The notes beneath the pieces are model-generated. The model was not told the origin of the DNA. It ran no database searches and worked only from the letters and a program-made list of their open reading frames with translations. This document shows positions 46,457 through 55,257 of a DNA stretch of 64,000 nucleotides, one piece after another. Positions within the stretch are counted from its first letter, which is position 1, and each line of letters begins with the position of its first letter. Where the stretch lies: assembly GCF_003984645.1 (NCBI RefSeq), contig NZ_RWKI01000008.1:62001-126000 (forward strand), read 5' to 3'. The DNA comes from Variovorax sp. MHTC-1. Its GTDB lineage: Bacteria > Pseudomonadota > Gammaproteobacteria > Burkholderiales > Burkholderiaceae_C. A program made the translations under genes and the position numbers.

Positions 46457-47035
46457 ATGACCAAGACCTCTTCATCAAGCGTGATCGGGACCCGGGTGTC
46501 GTCCGATACGAGATCGCGGTTTGCCGCGCTGGCCGCGCGCCATCAGCTCAGCGAGTCGGGGCTGCTCTCCAAGCTGATCGACAAAGTGCTGGAGGCCAAC
46601 AGCCCGGCAGAGCGCGAATCGGACGAGCAACGCGTCGCGCGCGATTCGACTGTCGAGGGTGCTGCAGATGACCGCATCACGCTGCGGCTTCGCAATGGCG
46701 ATCGGACGTTGGCGGCGGAGCGAGCCTGTGCGCGTGGCATGAGAACCGGCAGCTACCTCGCCATGCTGGTTCACAACCATGTCCGCCGCTCGGCGGTGCT
46801 GCCGCCGAACGAGCTGGATCTGATCAAGGCGACCGGCGCGCAGTTGGCTGCGCTCGGACGGCAGCTTCGAATGTTCGGCATGCCGAACACCTTGGCGGAG
46901 CCGGCGGCATCGGAACTGCGCGATGCGATTGCGTTGGCCCGGCGGGAGATCGAGGCGGCACGCGAGGCCACGGCCGCCGTCGTGCGGTGGAATCTGACCA
47001 GTTGGAAGACCGGCGGCGAGGTGGGCCATGCCTAA
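46457..47035 (+). CDS. MobC-like plasmid mobilisation relaxosome protein
   Basis: A 192-residue protein. The N-terminal part (TRSRFAALAARHQLSESGLLSKLIDKVLEAN) looks like a ribbon-helix-helix DNA-binding segment. The central and C-terminal parts have ERACARGMRTGSYLAMLVHNHVR, PNELDLIKATGAQLAALGRQLRMF and a helix ALARREIEAAREATAAVVRWN. This is the usual pattern of relaxosome accessory proteins encoded just before a relaxase. It overlaps the relaxase start by 8 bases. It should bind oriT and help the relaxase nick. Confidence 0.75.
   Translation: MTKTSSSSVIGTRVSSDTRSRFAALAARHQLSESGLLSKLIDKVLEANSPAERESDEQRVARDSTVEGAADDRITLRLRNGDRTLAAERACARGMRTGSYLAMLVHNHVRRSAVLPPNELDLIKATGAQLAALGRQLRMFGMPNTLAEPAASELRDAIALARREIEAAREATAAVVRWNLTSWKTGGEVGHA
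46873..46888. repeat. Second copy of palindrome GTTCGGCATGCCGAAC
   Basis: An exact 16-base match to the core of the palindrome at 46268-46297, here within the MobC-like coding sequence (encoding MFGMPN). The chance of two identical 16-mers within 600 bases is low unless the site has a function or one copy derives from the other. Confidence 0.65.
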
Positions 47036-48134
47036 GCAGACCGTGAGGTTGGGGCGCAGCAGCCCGGCTCAGGCCGGCGGCGCGCGCGACATGGCGCTGG
47101 ATATCGTGAGCTACGGCCGACGGGGACCCAGCGGCACGTTGCGCTTCGGAGGCGACCAGATCGCGCAGATCAAGCGGACGGTGGGCCGCACGCCCGAGGT
47201 GATGGTGAAGGTCTCTGGTGGCGGGCGCGATGTCGGTGGGGTCGACGCGCACCTGCGCTACATCGGCCGGCACGGAAAGCTGCCGATGGAAACCGACGAA
47301 GGGCTGACGCTGCAGGGGCGAGGCGCCGCCAAGGAGATCGTGGCAGATTGGCAGCTGGATCTTTGCAGAAGCCAGTACAAGCCCCGGCCGGCCGGGGGCC
47401 AGAAAGACACGCGTGCGAAACTTGTCCACAACATCGTCCTGTCAATGCCGGCCGGCACGCCCCCGGAGAAGGTGCTGGCTGCGGCGCGCGTGTTCGCGCG
47501 CGAGAACTTCGCGCTGCAGCATCGCTACGCCATGGTGCTGCACACCGACCAGCCGCACCCGCACGTGCACCTGGTCGTCAAGTGCGAGCACGAGTTCGAG
47601 CCTGGCAAGCGCCTCTACATCCGCAAGGACACGCTGCGGCAATGGCGGGAACAGTTCGCGGCGTTGATGCGTGAACAAGGCGTGGCGGCCAATGCAACGC
47701 CGAGGCAGGTACGAGGCCAGATCCGCAAGCCGTATCGAGACGCGATTCATCATCGGCTCCGCGCACTGCGCACGTTCGCGCAGTGGCCGGCCGGCGCGCG
47801 GGCCACGCGTCGGCCGCCGAAGACTTCGACGTTCATGCGCGCCAAGCTGGACAGCGTGCTGCAGGTCCTCCGGTCGGGCCGGGGCGCCCTGAATGCCGGC
47901 CAGGAGGCAATGCAGGGAACACGGCGGGACGTGGAGGCGGACTGGCGCGCAACGGCGGATGCGCTCCGAAGGCAGGGCGAAGGGGAGCTGGCCGCACGGG
48001 TGGATCGCTTCGTCGCGCGCATGCCGGCCGTGCAGACCGATGCGCAGCGGATGGCTGAGCGCTGGAGGGAGCAGGCCAGAGTCCGAGCGCCAGAGCGCAT
48101 GAAAACCAGATCGCCGGTCCAGCAGGCGCGGTGA
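47028..48134 (+). CDS. Relaxase (VirD2/MobP-like mobilisation nuclease)
   Basis: A 368-residue relaxase. The metal-binding triad is HPHVH within DQPHPHVHLVVKCE (H177, H179, H181). HNIVLSMPAGTPPEKVLAAARVFARENF precedes it. Another conserved block is HLRYIGRHGKLPMETDEG near the N-terminus. The catalytic tyrosine is not certain by eye; YGRR near residue 27 is one candidate. It would nick oriT and lead the transferred strand. No type IV secretion genes are in the window, so the element would be mobilisable, not self-transmissible. The C-terminal ~100 residues are Arg-rich. Confidence 0.85.
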   Translation: MPKQTVRLGRSSPAQAGGARDMALDIVSYGRRGPSGTLRFGGDQIAQIKRTVGRTPEVMVKVSGGGRDVGGVDAHLRYIGRHGKLPMETDEGLTLQGRGAAKEIVADWQLDLCRSQYKPRPAGGQKDTRAKLVHNIVLSMPAGTPPEKVLAAARVFARENFALQHRYAMVLHTDQPHPHVHLVVKCEHEFEPGKRLYIRKDTLRQWREQFAALMREQGVAANATPRQVRGQIRKPYRDAIHHRLRALRTFAQWPAGARATRRPPKTSTFMRAKLDSVLQVLRSGRGALNAGQEAMQGTRRDVEADWRATADALRRQGEGELAARVDRFVARMPAVQTDAQRMAERWREQARVRAPERMKTRSPVQQAR

Positions 48135-49013
48135 GTTGCAATGCGAACACGGCCCTCTCAGGCCCTCCTGCAGCGGCAGCGCACTCATCATCGATCAGAT
48201 TGGGTGGGATCAGGCGAAGGTCGGAACGCACATGCGCGATGCGGCGTGATCACTACGTTGCCACACCCGTTGTGACCTGACGCGGGCATCTTCGCTAAGG
48301 CTCCCGAAGCCCGTGGAGGACCTCCGAGTGCGACACCGCGCCATCTGCAAAGGACGGCCATCGGAAGCAGATCGAAATGCAGCTAGCCGGTGCATTTTCG
48401 ACTGCCTCTCCACCATGCGCAGTCTTGCTTCAAACAACATTCAATCACAAGAGTGGAGATCGATCGTCTCATGACCATAGCGATAGCGAATGGTGCCGGA
48501 CACAACGTAGATGAACCTGCTGCCTCCATGCTGTAGATATACGCATCCGAGTTACCGGAGTCTCTAGTGTTCCAGAAGCAATTAGCGCCACACTCAAATA
48601 GACCAGTGGTCCGTCGACCGACTGGTCGACTACCGGCCGAACGAATATAAGTCGTGGTGCCAGCGATCTCGAGCCTCGATGTCTGGCCTTAGATAAACTT
48701 AGATCACTTCATCCGACGATCCCCTTGCGCCTTGGGACCGATGGAAGGCACAGCGCAGTCCGACCTCGACCACGGCAGACGCCCCATGACGTGCAGAACC
48801 TTCAACCTTGAAGACCTCATCAATGCTTGCCAAAAGGCAGTGATCGACGAGGCAACTCCGCTTCAGATCACCTATTCGAACAAGCTCGCACACAACCTGC
48901 TCCTCGAGGCGCTTCAAGGGTCAATGATCAACATCTATGGGGCGTGCCTGGCAGATGGTCAGCGTGGGCTGAATGCTCGCATCTGCGCTTGGCAATCTCC
49001 TGTCCTACCCAAT
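48135..49013. other. Region without a confident intact gene
   Basis: About 880 bases after the relaxase gene. It holds a decayed cupin-regulator fragment (48445-48620, listed separately). A weak plus-strand reading begins MTCRTFNLEDLINACQKAVIDEATPLQITYSNK at 48786; it is protein-like for ~65 residues but matches nothing and runs into the antisense of the AlpA gene. No other feature is supported. Confidence 0.5.
48445..48620 (-). pseudogene. Remnant of an XRE-cupin regulator
   Basis: On the minus strand the end reads VYLQHGGSRFIYVVSG then TIRYRYGHETIDLHSCD and a stop. This parallels the cupin of the intact regulator at 45318-45989 (VTFQHPGLKFLYFLSG then DVSYRYGGKVVEVRAGD). Upstream the frame shifts (NTRDSGNSDAYIYS in the next frame). 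The gene is truncated at both ends. The two related cupin genes flank the mobilisation pair. Confidence 0.55.
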
Positions 49014-49283
49014 TCACCGTACCCTTCTTTCAACTGGTGCCGCATGTCGTGCGACGTATCCCTCGGGGTCGTCGATCCAATCTTGAAGCGCTGCACGCGG
49101 CCATCCACAGGCGCGCCCTCCTAGGTGCACAGAGGGCGGGAATTTTCCTCCAGCAATTCTTCGATACAAGGTAGCACGACTCAATGCCGTGATGCGGATC
49201 ACATCCGCCATGCGAAAGAACGCAGGATCTGCCACAGGCTGTGGATCAATGAAGCGGCCGTTGGCGTGGTGTTCGAAATACAT
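49014..49283 (-). CDS. AlpA-family DNA-binding regulator
   Basis: An 89-residue protein. The core FFRMADVIRITALSRATLYRRIAGGKFPPSVHLGGRACGWPRAALQDWIDD is the AlpA/MerR-like winged HTH pattern (phage_AlpA), ending in the usual W..ei..WI. AlpA proteins regulate integrases and excision of P4-like elements, so this fits the island setting. The ATG at 49283 (MYFEHHANGRFI) is preferred to a longer form. Confidence 0.88.
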   Translation of the reverse strand: MYFEHHANGRFIDPQPVADPAFFRMADVIRITALSRATLYRRIAGGKFPPSVHLGGRACGWPRAALQDWIDDPEGYVARHAAPVERRVR

Positions 49284-49554
49284 GACAACTCCTCGAAGCA
49301 ACCGTGTCTTCCGCGAGCGGATGCGCGTTTCCATGGCGGAGTTCCTAGCTTCAAAGAGTCCCAAAAATACAGCATCCAAGATGCTGCAGGTTGCAACTCC
49401 GCCGTACGACACAGTCAACAATTAACATCCCGTCAGAAGGCCCTGGCTTGACTCTCTCACCCAGCGGCTGGGTGGATTCTTGCGAGCGTGCGATGAAAGG
49501 CAGCTAAATTCAACTATCAGTTATGGTAGGTTCATGCAAAGCATGTGAGAACGG

Positions 49555-49740
49555 GTGAGCTGGCCAGAACTGAGCATCGCTGTCTCTCCGAAGATCCGCG
49601 CCGATGGCGCCTTTGTTCGCATCGGAGGATCCCGAGCTGGGCCGGCGAAACCACCACTCAACGACCGGCGAGCCTTGAAAGACTGGCTGGAACGGCTGCG
49701 CGCATTTCATAGCGCCCCCGAAGGAACCGGCGCGAATTGA
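49555..49740 (+). CDS. Possible small hypothetical protein
   Basis: A 61-residue frame starting at GTG: SWPELSIAVSPKIRADGAFVRIGGSRAGPAKPPLNDRRALKDWLERLRAFHSAPEG. Residue usage is plausible, and it ends 6 bases before the IS element. No family or clear ribosome site. It may also be the end of a longer gene. Confidence 0.3.
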   Translation: MSWPELSIAVSPKIRADGAFVRIGGSRAGPAKPPLNDRRALKDWLERLRAFHSAPEGTGAN

Positions 49741-49801
49741 TCAGACTGACCTGCCCCTTTCCGCCGTGCCATTCATAACGAGGAAGTCCGGGGGTGCAAG
49801 A

Positions 49802-50641
49802 TTAATTGATCTCTGTGGTGGTTGAAGTGGCTTGAGCTGCATCGCCAGCGCGCTGGCGATGCAGCTCGGCGAACTTTGCCGGCGGCATGCGGCCGCAACT
49901 GCTGTGCGGCCTGACCTCGTTGTAGTCCTGCCTCCATGTTGCGATGGCCGCTCTGGCCTGCTGCAGCGTTTCGAACCACTGCTCGTTTAGGCACTCGTCC
50001 CGGAACTTGCCGTTGAAGCTCTCGATGTAGCCGTTCTGCATGGGCCGGCCCGGCTCGATCAGGATGTGCCGGATGCCATGCGTCTGCGCCCAGCTCATGA
50101 AGGCCCGGCTGGTGAACTCCGGACCATTGTCGGTACGCACCGCCAGCGGGTAGCCACGGAAGATGGCTGCCTGGTCGAGCAGCCGCGTGACGTACTGGCC
50201 CGAGATGCCCCAGTCCACCGAGATGTTCACGCATTCATGACTGAAGTCGTCGGCCACCGTCAGGCACTTGATGCGCCGGCCAGTACTCAGGCTGTCGCTG
50301 ACGAAATCCATACTCCACACCTCATTGACCGAGCGTGCCAGCTGCAGCGGCACGCGCTCGGACGCAGGACGCTTGACCTTCTTGCGCTTGCGCACGGCCA
50401 GGTTGGCCTTGCTGTACAGCCGATAGATCTTCTTGTGGTTCACGCCGGGGTACTGCGGGCGCAGCAGGTCGTGGATGCGCCGATAGCCGAAGCGCCGACG
50501 CGCGTACGCGATCTCCACAATGCTGGCCTGCAGATTCTGGGTCACCTGATCGCTCTCAGGTGGGTTGCGATAGCTGTCGCGGGAGAGCCCCACAAGCCTG
50601 CACGCACGTCGCTCGGACAGATCGCATTGGTCGATCATCAC
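49802..50641 (-). CDS. IS3-family transposase OrfB (DDE integrase core)
   Basis: A 279-residue integrase-core protein. It has the HTH_21 region ARRRFGYRRIHDLLR then YPGVNHKKIYRLYSKANL. The DDE motifs are WSMDFVSDSL (first D), VRTDNGPEFTSRAF (second D) and YIESFNGKFRDECLN (E). In this group OrfAB is normally made by programmed frameshifting between orfA and orfB, and the short gap and change of frame here fit that. Confidence 0.93.
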   Translation of the reverse strand: MMIDQCDLSERRACRLVGLSRDSYRNPPESDQVTQNLQASIVEIAYARRRFGYRRIHDLLRPQYPGVNHKKIYRLYSKANLAVRKRKKVKRPASERVPLQLARSVNEVWSMDFVSDSLSTGRRIKCLTVADDFSHECVNISVDWGISGQYVTRLLDQAAIFRGYPLAVRTDNGPEFTSRAFMSWAQTHGIRHILIEPGRPMQNGYIESFNGKFRDECLNEQWFETLQQARAAIATWRQDYNEVRPHSSCGRMPPAKFAELHRQRAGDAAQATSTTTEIN

Positions 50642-50670
50642 GGTGATTGCTGCGCGCTTGGCCTGCGGGG

Positions 50671-50946
50671 CTAGCGCTTTACCCCGAAGGCGGTGTTCAG
50701 CGCGTGGATGTCCAAGTGGGCCTCGGCCAGCAGCTTCTTGAGCTTGGTGTTCTCGCTCTCGAGCTCACGCAGTCGCTTGGCATCGGGCACATCCATGCCG
50801 CCGTACTTTGCACGCCACTTGTAGAAGGTGGCGTCGCTGAAGCCGCCTTTGCGGCACAGCTCCTTGATCGGCAAACCGGCCTCCGCCTGCCGGATGAAAC
50901 CGATGATCTGCTCTTCGGTGAATCTGCTCTTTCTCATGTCCGTCAT
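50671..50946 (-). CDS. IS3-family transposase OrfA
   Basis: A 91-residue protein with helix-turn-helix (RFTEEQIIGFIRQAEAGLPIKELCRKGGFSDATFYKWRAKYGG) and a leucine-zipper-like helix (RLRELESENTKLKKLLAEAHLDI), the standard HTH_Tnp_1 OrfA. It binds the terminal repeats and is the N-terminal part of the OrfAB transposase. Confidence 0.93.
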   Translation of the reverse strand: MTDMRKSRFTEEQIIGFIRQAEAGLPIKELCRKGGFSDATFYKWRAKYGGMDVPDAKRLRELESENTKLKKLLAEAHLDIHALNTAFGVKR

Positions 50947-51267
50947 TCTCCAAGTTGACGGACTCCACTGCGTTTACGCTGGTACGGCTGGGAGGGGGCA
51001 GGTCAAGACCGCAGGCGTGGAGAGTATGCAACTTCCACGGGGAGTTTTGCTGCCGCCGCTGGATTGCGCGAGCTCAGTGCCCGTTGGCGAAGCCGCGACG
51101 GAGGCGGGGCGTAGCACCAGTGAGAAGCGCTGTGATCAAATGCCGGTTCAAACTGTCCGCCGCAGTTCTGTTCGTGCCGCATGCGAAAGAAAGGCGCCGG
51201 AGATTTACCGCATGCGCGAGGGCACAGGCGAGCGCTGGCGGCCGATAAAAATTTCGAGGAGATCGAC

Positions 51268-52350
51268 ATGGCAGAGAAAAAACGTCCCGTCTTTTACGCG
51301 AACTTCATCTGCCACTTCGGCGCTCGAGAGCTCTTGCATTACTTCGAGCAAATCGTGGCTCCCGCCTTCCTCACCGACAACAGCCGGACATACAAGGACA
51401 AGGCCTACTTCTTTCACGACGTCCAGTTGATCAATCTTGGGTCGCGAGATCAGCCGGAATGGGCGATTGGCGGCAACTTCGTCAAGTCGATGATCGTGCG
51501 CAGCGAGCAACGCTACGACCAACAAACCAATACGCTGCGGCCGGCGAACGAGAGCATGGAGACAGCGCCCTCAGCCGTCTTCGTGCTGCTGCTGCGCAGC
51601 CACAAGCTAATCTACATGCTTAAGACAGGTGGCGCGCCGGCCATCGAGAGCTTTCGCTCGACGGCGTTGCACTTCATCGCCAAGGCGCGGCTCGACTTCA
51701 TAAATCGGCTCTACAGGATCGCACAAGAGAATGAGGATGATCTCCCCGAGGAGGTCGTCGAAGCGGCGAAGGGCGAGGATGACGAGCCTGTCAAGGTGAC
51801 TAAGAAGAGGCTGCAGGAGATCGTGGAAGCTCCCGAACTCGAAGTCGTGCCCTTGGCCAACGATGACAGCCTCCGGGAGTTCATCAAGAGGTTCAAAGTC
51901 CTGCGCTCCGCCACCGTGCAACTGCTGAAACCAAACTCGGAACTCGACAACGACGATTTTTTTGAAGCCTTTCGCGACAGGTCGGAAGATGTGAAAGCAA
52001 CGCAATCGACCATCATTTATCGAAATAAGGAAGGGCTCGCGAAGGCCAAGGTGGCGACCCAACTGGAGTCGGTGGCCGGCGACGGCAACTCGCAGATCCG
52101 GCTCGAAGGGATCGACGCCAACGACCAAAAGCTGCGAGGCTCGAACGACGAGTTCAAGATCGTGTCCCTCGTGGATCCTGTGGACCGGCCTTTGCCTGCG
52201 ACGATCACCCATCTGGGCCATCTCTTCAAACAGCAGGTCGCGAACGGCGCCATAAAGCTCGCGCCCCGCCAACCCAATCCAGGCCTCGACGAACGTTTGG
52301 CTGGGTCCATTGCGAGAATCAGGGCGCAGAGCAATGACGACGAAACCTGA
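51268..52350 (+). CDS. Unknown cytoplasmic protein, partner of a membrane protein (candidate defence pair)
   Basis: A 360-residue soluble protein. Conserved-looking segments include AYFFHDVQLINLGSRDQPEWAIGGNFVKSMIVRSEQRYD, SAVFVLLLRSHKLIYMLKTGGAPAIESFRSTALHFIAKARLDFINRLYR, and an acidic, charged middle (EDDLPEEVVEAAKGEDDEPVK). I recognise no named family; it does not look like KwaB. The start at 51268 follows a GAGGAG ribosome site. Its end overlaps the next gene by 17 bases, so the two are co-translated. It is adjacent to an IS element and inside an island rich in defence genes. Confidence 0.75.
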   Translation: MAEKKRPVFYANFICHFGARELLHYFEQIVAPAFLTDNSRTYKDKAYFFHDVQLINLGSRDQPEWAIGGNFVKSMIVRSEQRYDQQTNTLRPANESMETAPSAVFVLLLRSHKLIYMLKTGGAPAIESFRSTALHFIAKARLDFINRLYRIAQENEDDLPEEVVEAAKGEDDEPVKVTKKRLQEIVEAPELEVVPLANDDSLREFIKRFKVLRSATVQLLKPNSELDNDDFFEAFRDRSEDVKATQSTIIYRNKEGLAKAKVATQLESVAGDGNSQIRLEGIDANDQKLRGSNDEFKIVSLVDPVDRPLPATITHLGHLFKQQVANGAIKLAPRQPNPGLDERLAGSIARIRAQSNDDET

Positions 52351-53041
52351 CGCCGTGGACCTGCCCCCCCGCGCGCGGGACCTAACGCGCGAAAAGACGC
52401 TTTACCAGCTTTGGCGCACGTCCTTCAAATTTCCGAAGAAGAACTTCAATCTTTGGGTTTCACTGGCCGTGTGCGCCGGCTTGATGGGCTATTGTGTCCT
52501 GGCCTGGGACAGGCCGGACGCCCTCATGGCGGCCTTCCGCAAGCTGGAGGCGACCGGATTCGGATTCGCGACCTCGATCCTAGGCTTCCTGGTTGCCGGG
52601 TTCACGATCTTCGTGACGGTCATCCGCGTCGAGATCTTCGTCAAGATGGCGCAGACCGTGAAAAAGGGAACCGGCGAGAGCACGCTGAAATACAACCTTT
52701 CGGCGTTTATCGTGACGTTCGTGCACTACATCTGCTATCTCTTCGTCTGCCTTTTGTGCGAGCTGTTCCTTCCAAGCGGCGGAGCGGCGTCGCTGGCCCT
52801 CGCGAAGGCCCATGAGTTCGAGGTCCTTCGCCCGGTGGTGGGACAAGTCCACAGGTTCGGCGCGGCGGCCTTGGTCGTGGCGTTTGGTAGTTGGACGATC
52901 TACCTCGTGCTGCTACTGAAGTCGTTCGTCTACAACGTCTACCAAGTCACCACGACCGTGGTGCGCTGGGAATGGGAGCATCCGAAACCGGCCCAGGAAC
53001 CGGCGGCGCCTCCCGGCGCCAAACCCGGCGATCTGGCGTAG
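52334..53041 (+). CDS. Four-helix membrane protein (partner of the upstream gene)
   Basis: A 235-residue inner-membrane protein with four predicted hydrophobic segments: about 40-60 (WVSLAVCAGLMGYCVLAW), 76-98 (GFGFATSILGFLVAGFTIFVTVI), 128-148 (FIVTFVHYICYLFVCLLCELF) and 178-198 (AALVVAFGSWTIYLVLLLK). The C-terminus is Pro/Ala-rich. Small multi-pass proteins beside a cytoplasmic sensor are a common layout of abortive-infection systems, with the membrane part as effector. This is inference. The start is placed inside the upstream gene's end. Confidence 0.75.
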   Translation: MTTKPDAVDLPPRARDLTREKTLYQLWRTSFKFPKKNFNLWVSLAVCAGLMGYCVLAWDRPDALMAAFRKLEATGFGFATSILGFLVAGFTIFVTVIRVEIFVKMAQTVKKGTGESTLKYNLSAFIVTFVHYICYLFVCLLCELFLPSGGAASLALAKAHEFEVLRPVVGQVHRFGAAALVVAFGSWTIYLVLLLKSFVYNVYQVTTTVVRWEWEHPKPAQEPAAPPGAKPGDLA

Positions 53042-53274
53042 CCCAAACGGCGCCGCGGGCTGGACCCGCGCTCAGCGACTTCTACGCGAAGCTTGAGCCT
53101 GCAATGAAGGTTGCCAGCAGCAAGATTGACTGATCGACCTGCTAGAACACAGGCTGCCGTGGCAGCGCCTGGGCGAACTCAGTGTCATCAGCCGATCATG
53201 AGGGCGCGCTGACAGCCCAGCGCTGCCGTTGACATCGCATCTGCCGATGCGCATCGCCTGCCGACTCGTGCAAC

Positions 53275-53424
53275 ATGCCGAACATGCTCGGCGACACCGC
53301 GGCCTTCCATATCGACATGGCACAGCTGCCGCCGCAGGCGGCCGCGCTGATCACGCGGTTGCAGCAGCATGTTCAGACGCAGGCGCGCGAGATCGCTTGG
53401 ACCCTGTTAAGCCCGGTGAAGTAG
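53275..53424 (+). pseudogene. IS66-type transposase (TnpC) N-terminal remnant
   Basis: The reading [18 protein letters not shown] then [26 protein letters not shown] resembles the N-terminus of IS66 TnpC transposases (a short lead followed by a leucine-zipper-like helix). It breaks off after about 45 residues and runs into unrelated sequence and a stop. The rest of the transposase and the IS ends are absent. Confidence 0.5.
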
Positions 53425-53741
53425 GACCAAATGGCCATCGGATTGGCTACACCGAGGAGGGTGACAAAGTCGAGTGGATTCCTTCGGACGAGGAGGAGGG
53501 CAAGTTTTGGCCCATGCTTCTTCGACGCAACGACACAGCCATCCTCAGGGACAAAACGATCTCCGAGACCAAGAAGGTTTCGCTCGGGCACGTTCACAAC
53601 ATGTCCAAGCGTACGGCGCTGTACGCCACCTCCGCGCGCGTGCGCAATAGCGGTGGCGCCATGGCCGCGCTGAACGGCGCGATCACCGGTGCATATCGAT
53701 CGTCTTCTGGCTTCGACTTGGGCGTGCGCCACGCGTTCTGA
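53407..53741 (+). CDS. 3' part of an unknown gene, 5' end replaced
   Basis: The frame reads [44 protein letters not shown]... to [10 protein letters not shown] and is followed by a strong terminator 22 bases later, which supports a genuine gene end. No good start is present, and the 5' side merges into the IS66 remnant, so the gene is probably truncated by recombination. No family recognised. Confidence 0.4.
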
Positions 53742-53763
53742 ACGACTTGTCTCCAAGGTAGTT

Positions 53764-53791
53764 GCACCGGGCGCGACCCGGTGCTTTTTTT
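53764..53791 (+). terminator. Rho-independent terminator
   Basis: The perfect stem GCACCGGG/CCCGGTGC with loop CGCGA is followed by seven T residues. It ends transcription from the upstream fragment and separates it from the HAD-phosphoribosyltransferase gene. Confidence 0.9.
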
Positions 53792-53898
53792 GGGTGAACA
53801 GGAAACAGACACCGGACAGTGCAAACCCCTCCTAAAAGCGAAGGCGGACAGCGCGAACAATTTGTGACATATCATCCAATTCGGGAGGAGGCCCATAG

Positions 53899-55152
53899 AT
53901 GTTCGAGCTTTGCTTGTTTGATTTAGACGACACGCTCGTCAAGACCTCTGACCTTGACGAGGTCCGCCGCGCCGGAAAAAACGATAATTCTGCGGAATAC
54001 TTGGCACGGCTTACCGCAGCGCTTGGCAAGGTTTCGCCCCGGCTGATTTATTCCGAAAGCCTTCTGGACGAGATCAGGGCCGCCAATCCGGGAATGCGGC
54101 TCGGCGTTTTTACGCGTTCGCCTCGCAGCTACGCGAGCCTGGTGCTTAGACAGGCGTACCCCAACACCCAGTGGGACGTCCTCGTTGCTTACGAAGACGT
54201 CGAATGGACCAAACCGCGCGGACACGGAGTTCACGCTGCGATGAAGCAGTTGAAAATTGGAGACCCTGCGAGAGTCTTGCTGGTTGGTGACAACGACGCC
54301 GATGTCTGCGCGGCGTACCACGCTGGCAGCCCGATCGTGGTGGACAAGTCCGCTTGGCCCGGATCCAACACGCGTGATCACTGGGCCGCATTGGGTCATG
54401 TGCCCGACGCATTTATAACCAGGCCGCGAGACCTGTTGGACGTACTGGCTTCCCCCGAGCGCCACCTCCCGGAACTTGAGCGCCTCCTTGCCGGGGCGCC
54501 CGCCGGCCCTACTGTTCGGTTCGACGAAATCGGTCACTTCAAACCGTGGGAATTCGAAGAGCCAAGAGGGCCGGTGCGCATAGCGGTTGGCGGCCGGTCG
54601 TTCTCGAACCATGCATCGGTGAGCCGACGCCGCGCGGGGCATGCATTGAGTGCGTCGATCGAGGACAACAAGGAATCGAGCCAATTTCCTGAAGAATGGG
54701 TTGATGCTGTGCTGGCCTTCTTCCAGAAGCGCTATCCCATGCTGCTATGGGCTGGAAAGCTGGTTGTGACCGTCATCCCGCACCGCCCGGGGCGCGAGCC
54801 CAGATTGGAGAACTTCCTCGGGCAGTTGGCTGAAGCAGTGTCACGCTCCCGCCGTTTCGCGCGCAGCGTCACTGTTGAACCCAAACTCCTTGCATTCAAG
54901 GACGGTGTTCGTTCGCAGCACGGCGACAAACTGGGGCAAACCGAGCGCTTCAGGAACGTCAGGGACCACCTGCATGTGAGCCGGCCGGATCTGATAGACA
55001 ACAAGGCTCACTACCTGGTCATTGATGACGTCACCACAACCGGGGCATCGCTCATTTATGCCGACGAGTATCTTCGTGCTGCCGGCGCCCGAAACGTGGC
55101 TTGCCTGTCGATCGCGAAGAACGTAGGGGAGCTTTTTTGGAGCGAGAAATGA
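53899..55152 (+). CDS. HAD-like hydrolase fused to phosphoribosyltransferase
   Basis: A 417-residue two-domain protein. Residues about 1-190 are a HAD domain with motif I CLFDLDDTLV (D8, D10), motif II VFTRSPRS and motif III/IV VEWTKPRG...VLLVGDNDADVCAAYHAG. Residues about 230-410 hold a ComF-type phosphoribosyltransferase with the PRPP loop LVIDDVTTTGASLIYADEYL (about 373-390). Fusions of this type beside a DprA-family gene have been proposed as nucleotide-based conflict systems, from memory of comparative-genomics work. The dprA-like gene lies about 350 bases downstream on the same strand. Confidence 0.85.
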   Translation: MFELCLFDLDDTLVKTSDLDEVRRAGKNDNSAEYLARLTAALGKVSPRLIYSESLLDEIRAANPGMRLGVFTRSPRSYASLVLRQAYPNTQWDVLVAYEDVEWTKPRGHGVHAAMKQLKIGDPARVLLVGDNDADVCAAYHAGSPIVVDKSAWPGSNTRDHWAALGHVPDAFITRPRDLLDVLASPERHLPELERLLAGAPAGPTVRFDEIGHFKPWEFEEPRGPVRIAVGGRSFSNHASVSRRRAGHALSASIEDNKESSQFPEEWVDAVLAFFQKRYPMLLWAGKLVVTVIPHRPGREPRLENFLGQLAEAVSRSRRFARSVTVEPKLLAFKDGVRSQHGDKLGQTERFRNVRDHLHVSRPDLIDNKAHYLVIDDVTTTGASLIYADEYLRAAGARNVACLSIAKNVGELFWSEK

Positions 55153-55257
55153 CAGAGAAGATAGCTGGAAAACCGCCCTCTCTCTGCCGAATATTCAAGC
55201 GAGGTCAGCGATCGTGCGGAATGCCCCTATAAACTATGCCCATGGACGAAGGAGATG

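Larger units (their letters stand above)
49747..51005 (-). mobile_element. IS3-family insertion sequence, complete, with 4-bp target duplication
   Basis: A 1,259-bp element. The ends are imperfect inverted repeats: TGACCTGCCCC at the left end and its complement GGGGCAGGTCA at the right, extending about 24 bases with mismatches. The flanking bases AGAC (49743-49746 and 51006-51009) are a direct 4-bp duplication. Inside are overlapping-frame orfA and orfB on the minus strand. It appears intact and relatively recent. It is inserted between the AlpA region and the soluble/membrane gene pair. Confidence 0.9.

Noticed and set aside
51268..53041. Kiwa (KwaA/KwaB) system
   Set aside because: The membrane/soluble pair has a superficial resemblance, but the gene order is reversed and the soluble protein shows no DUF4868-like features I can recognise.
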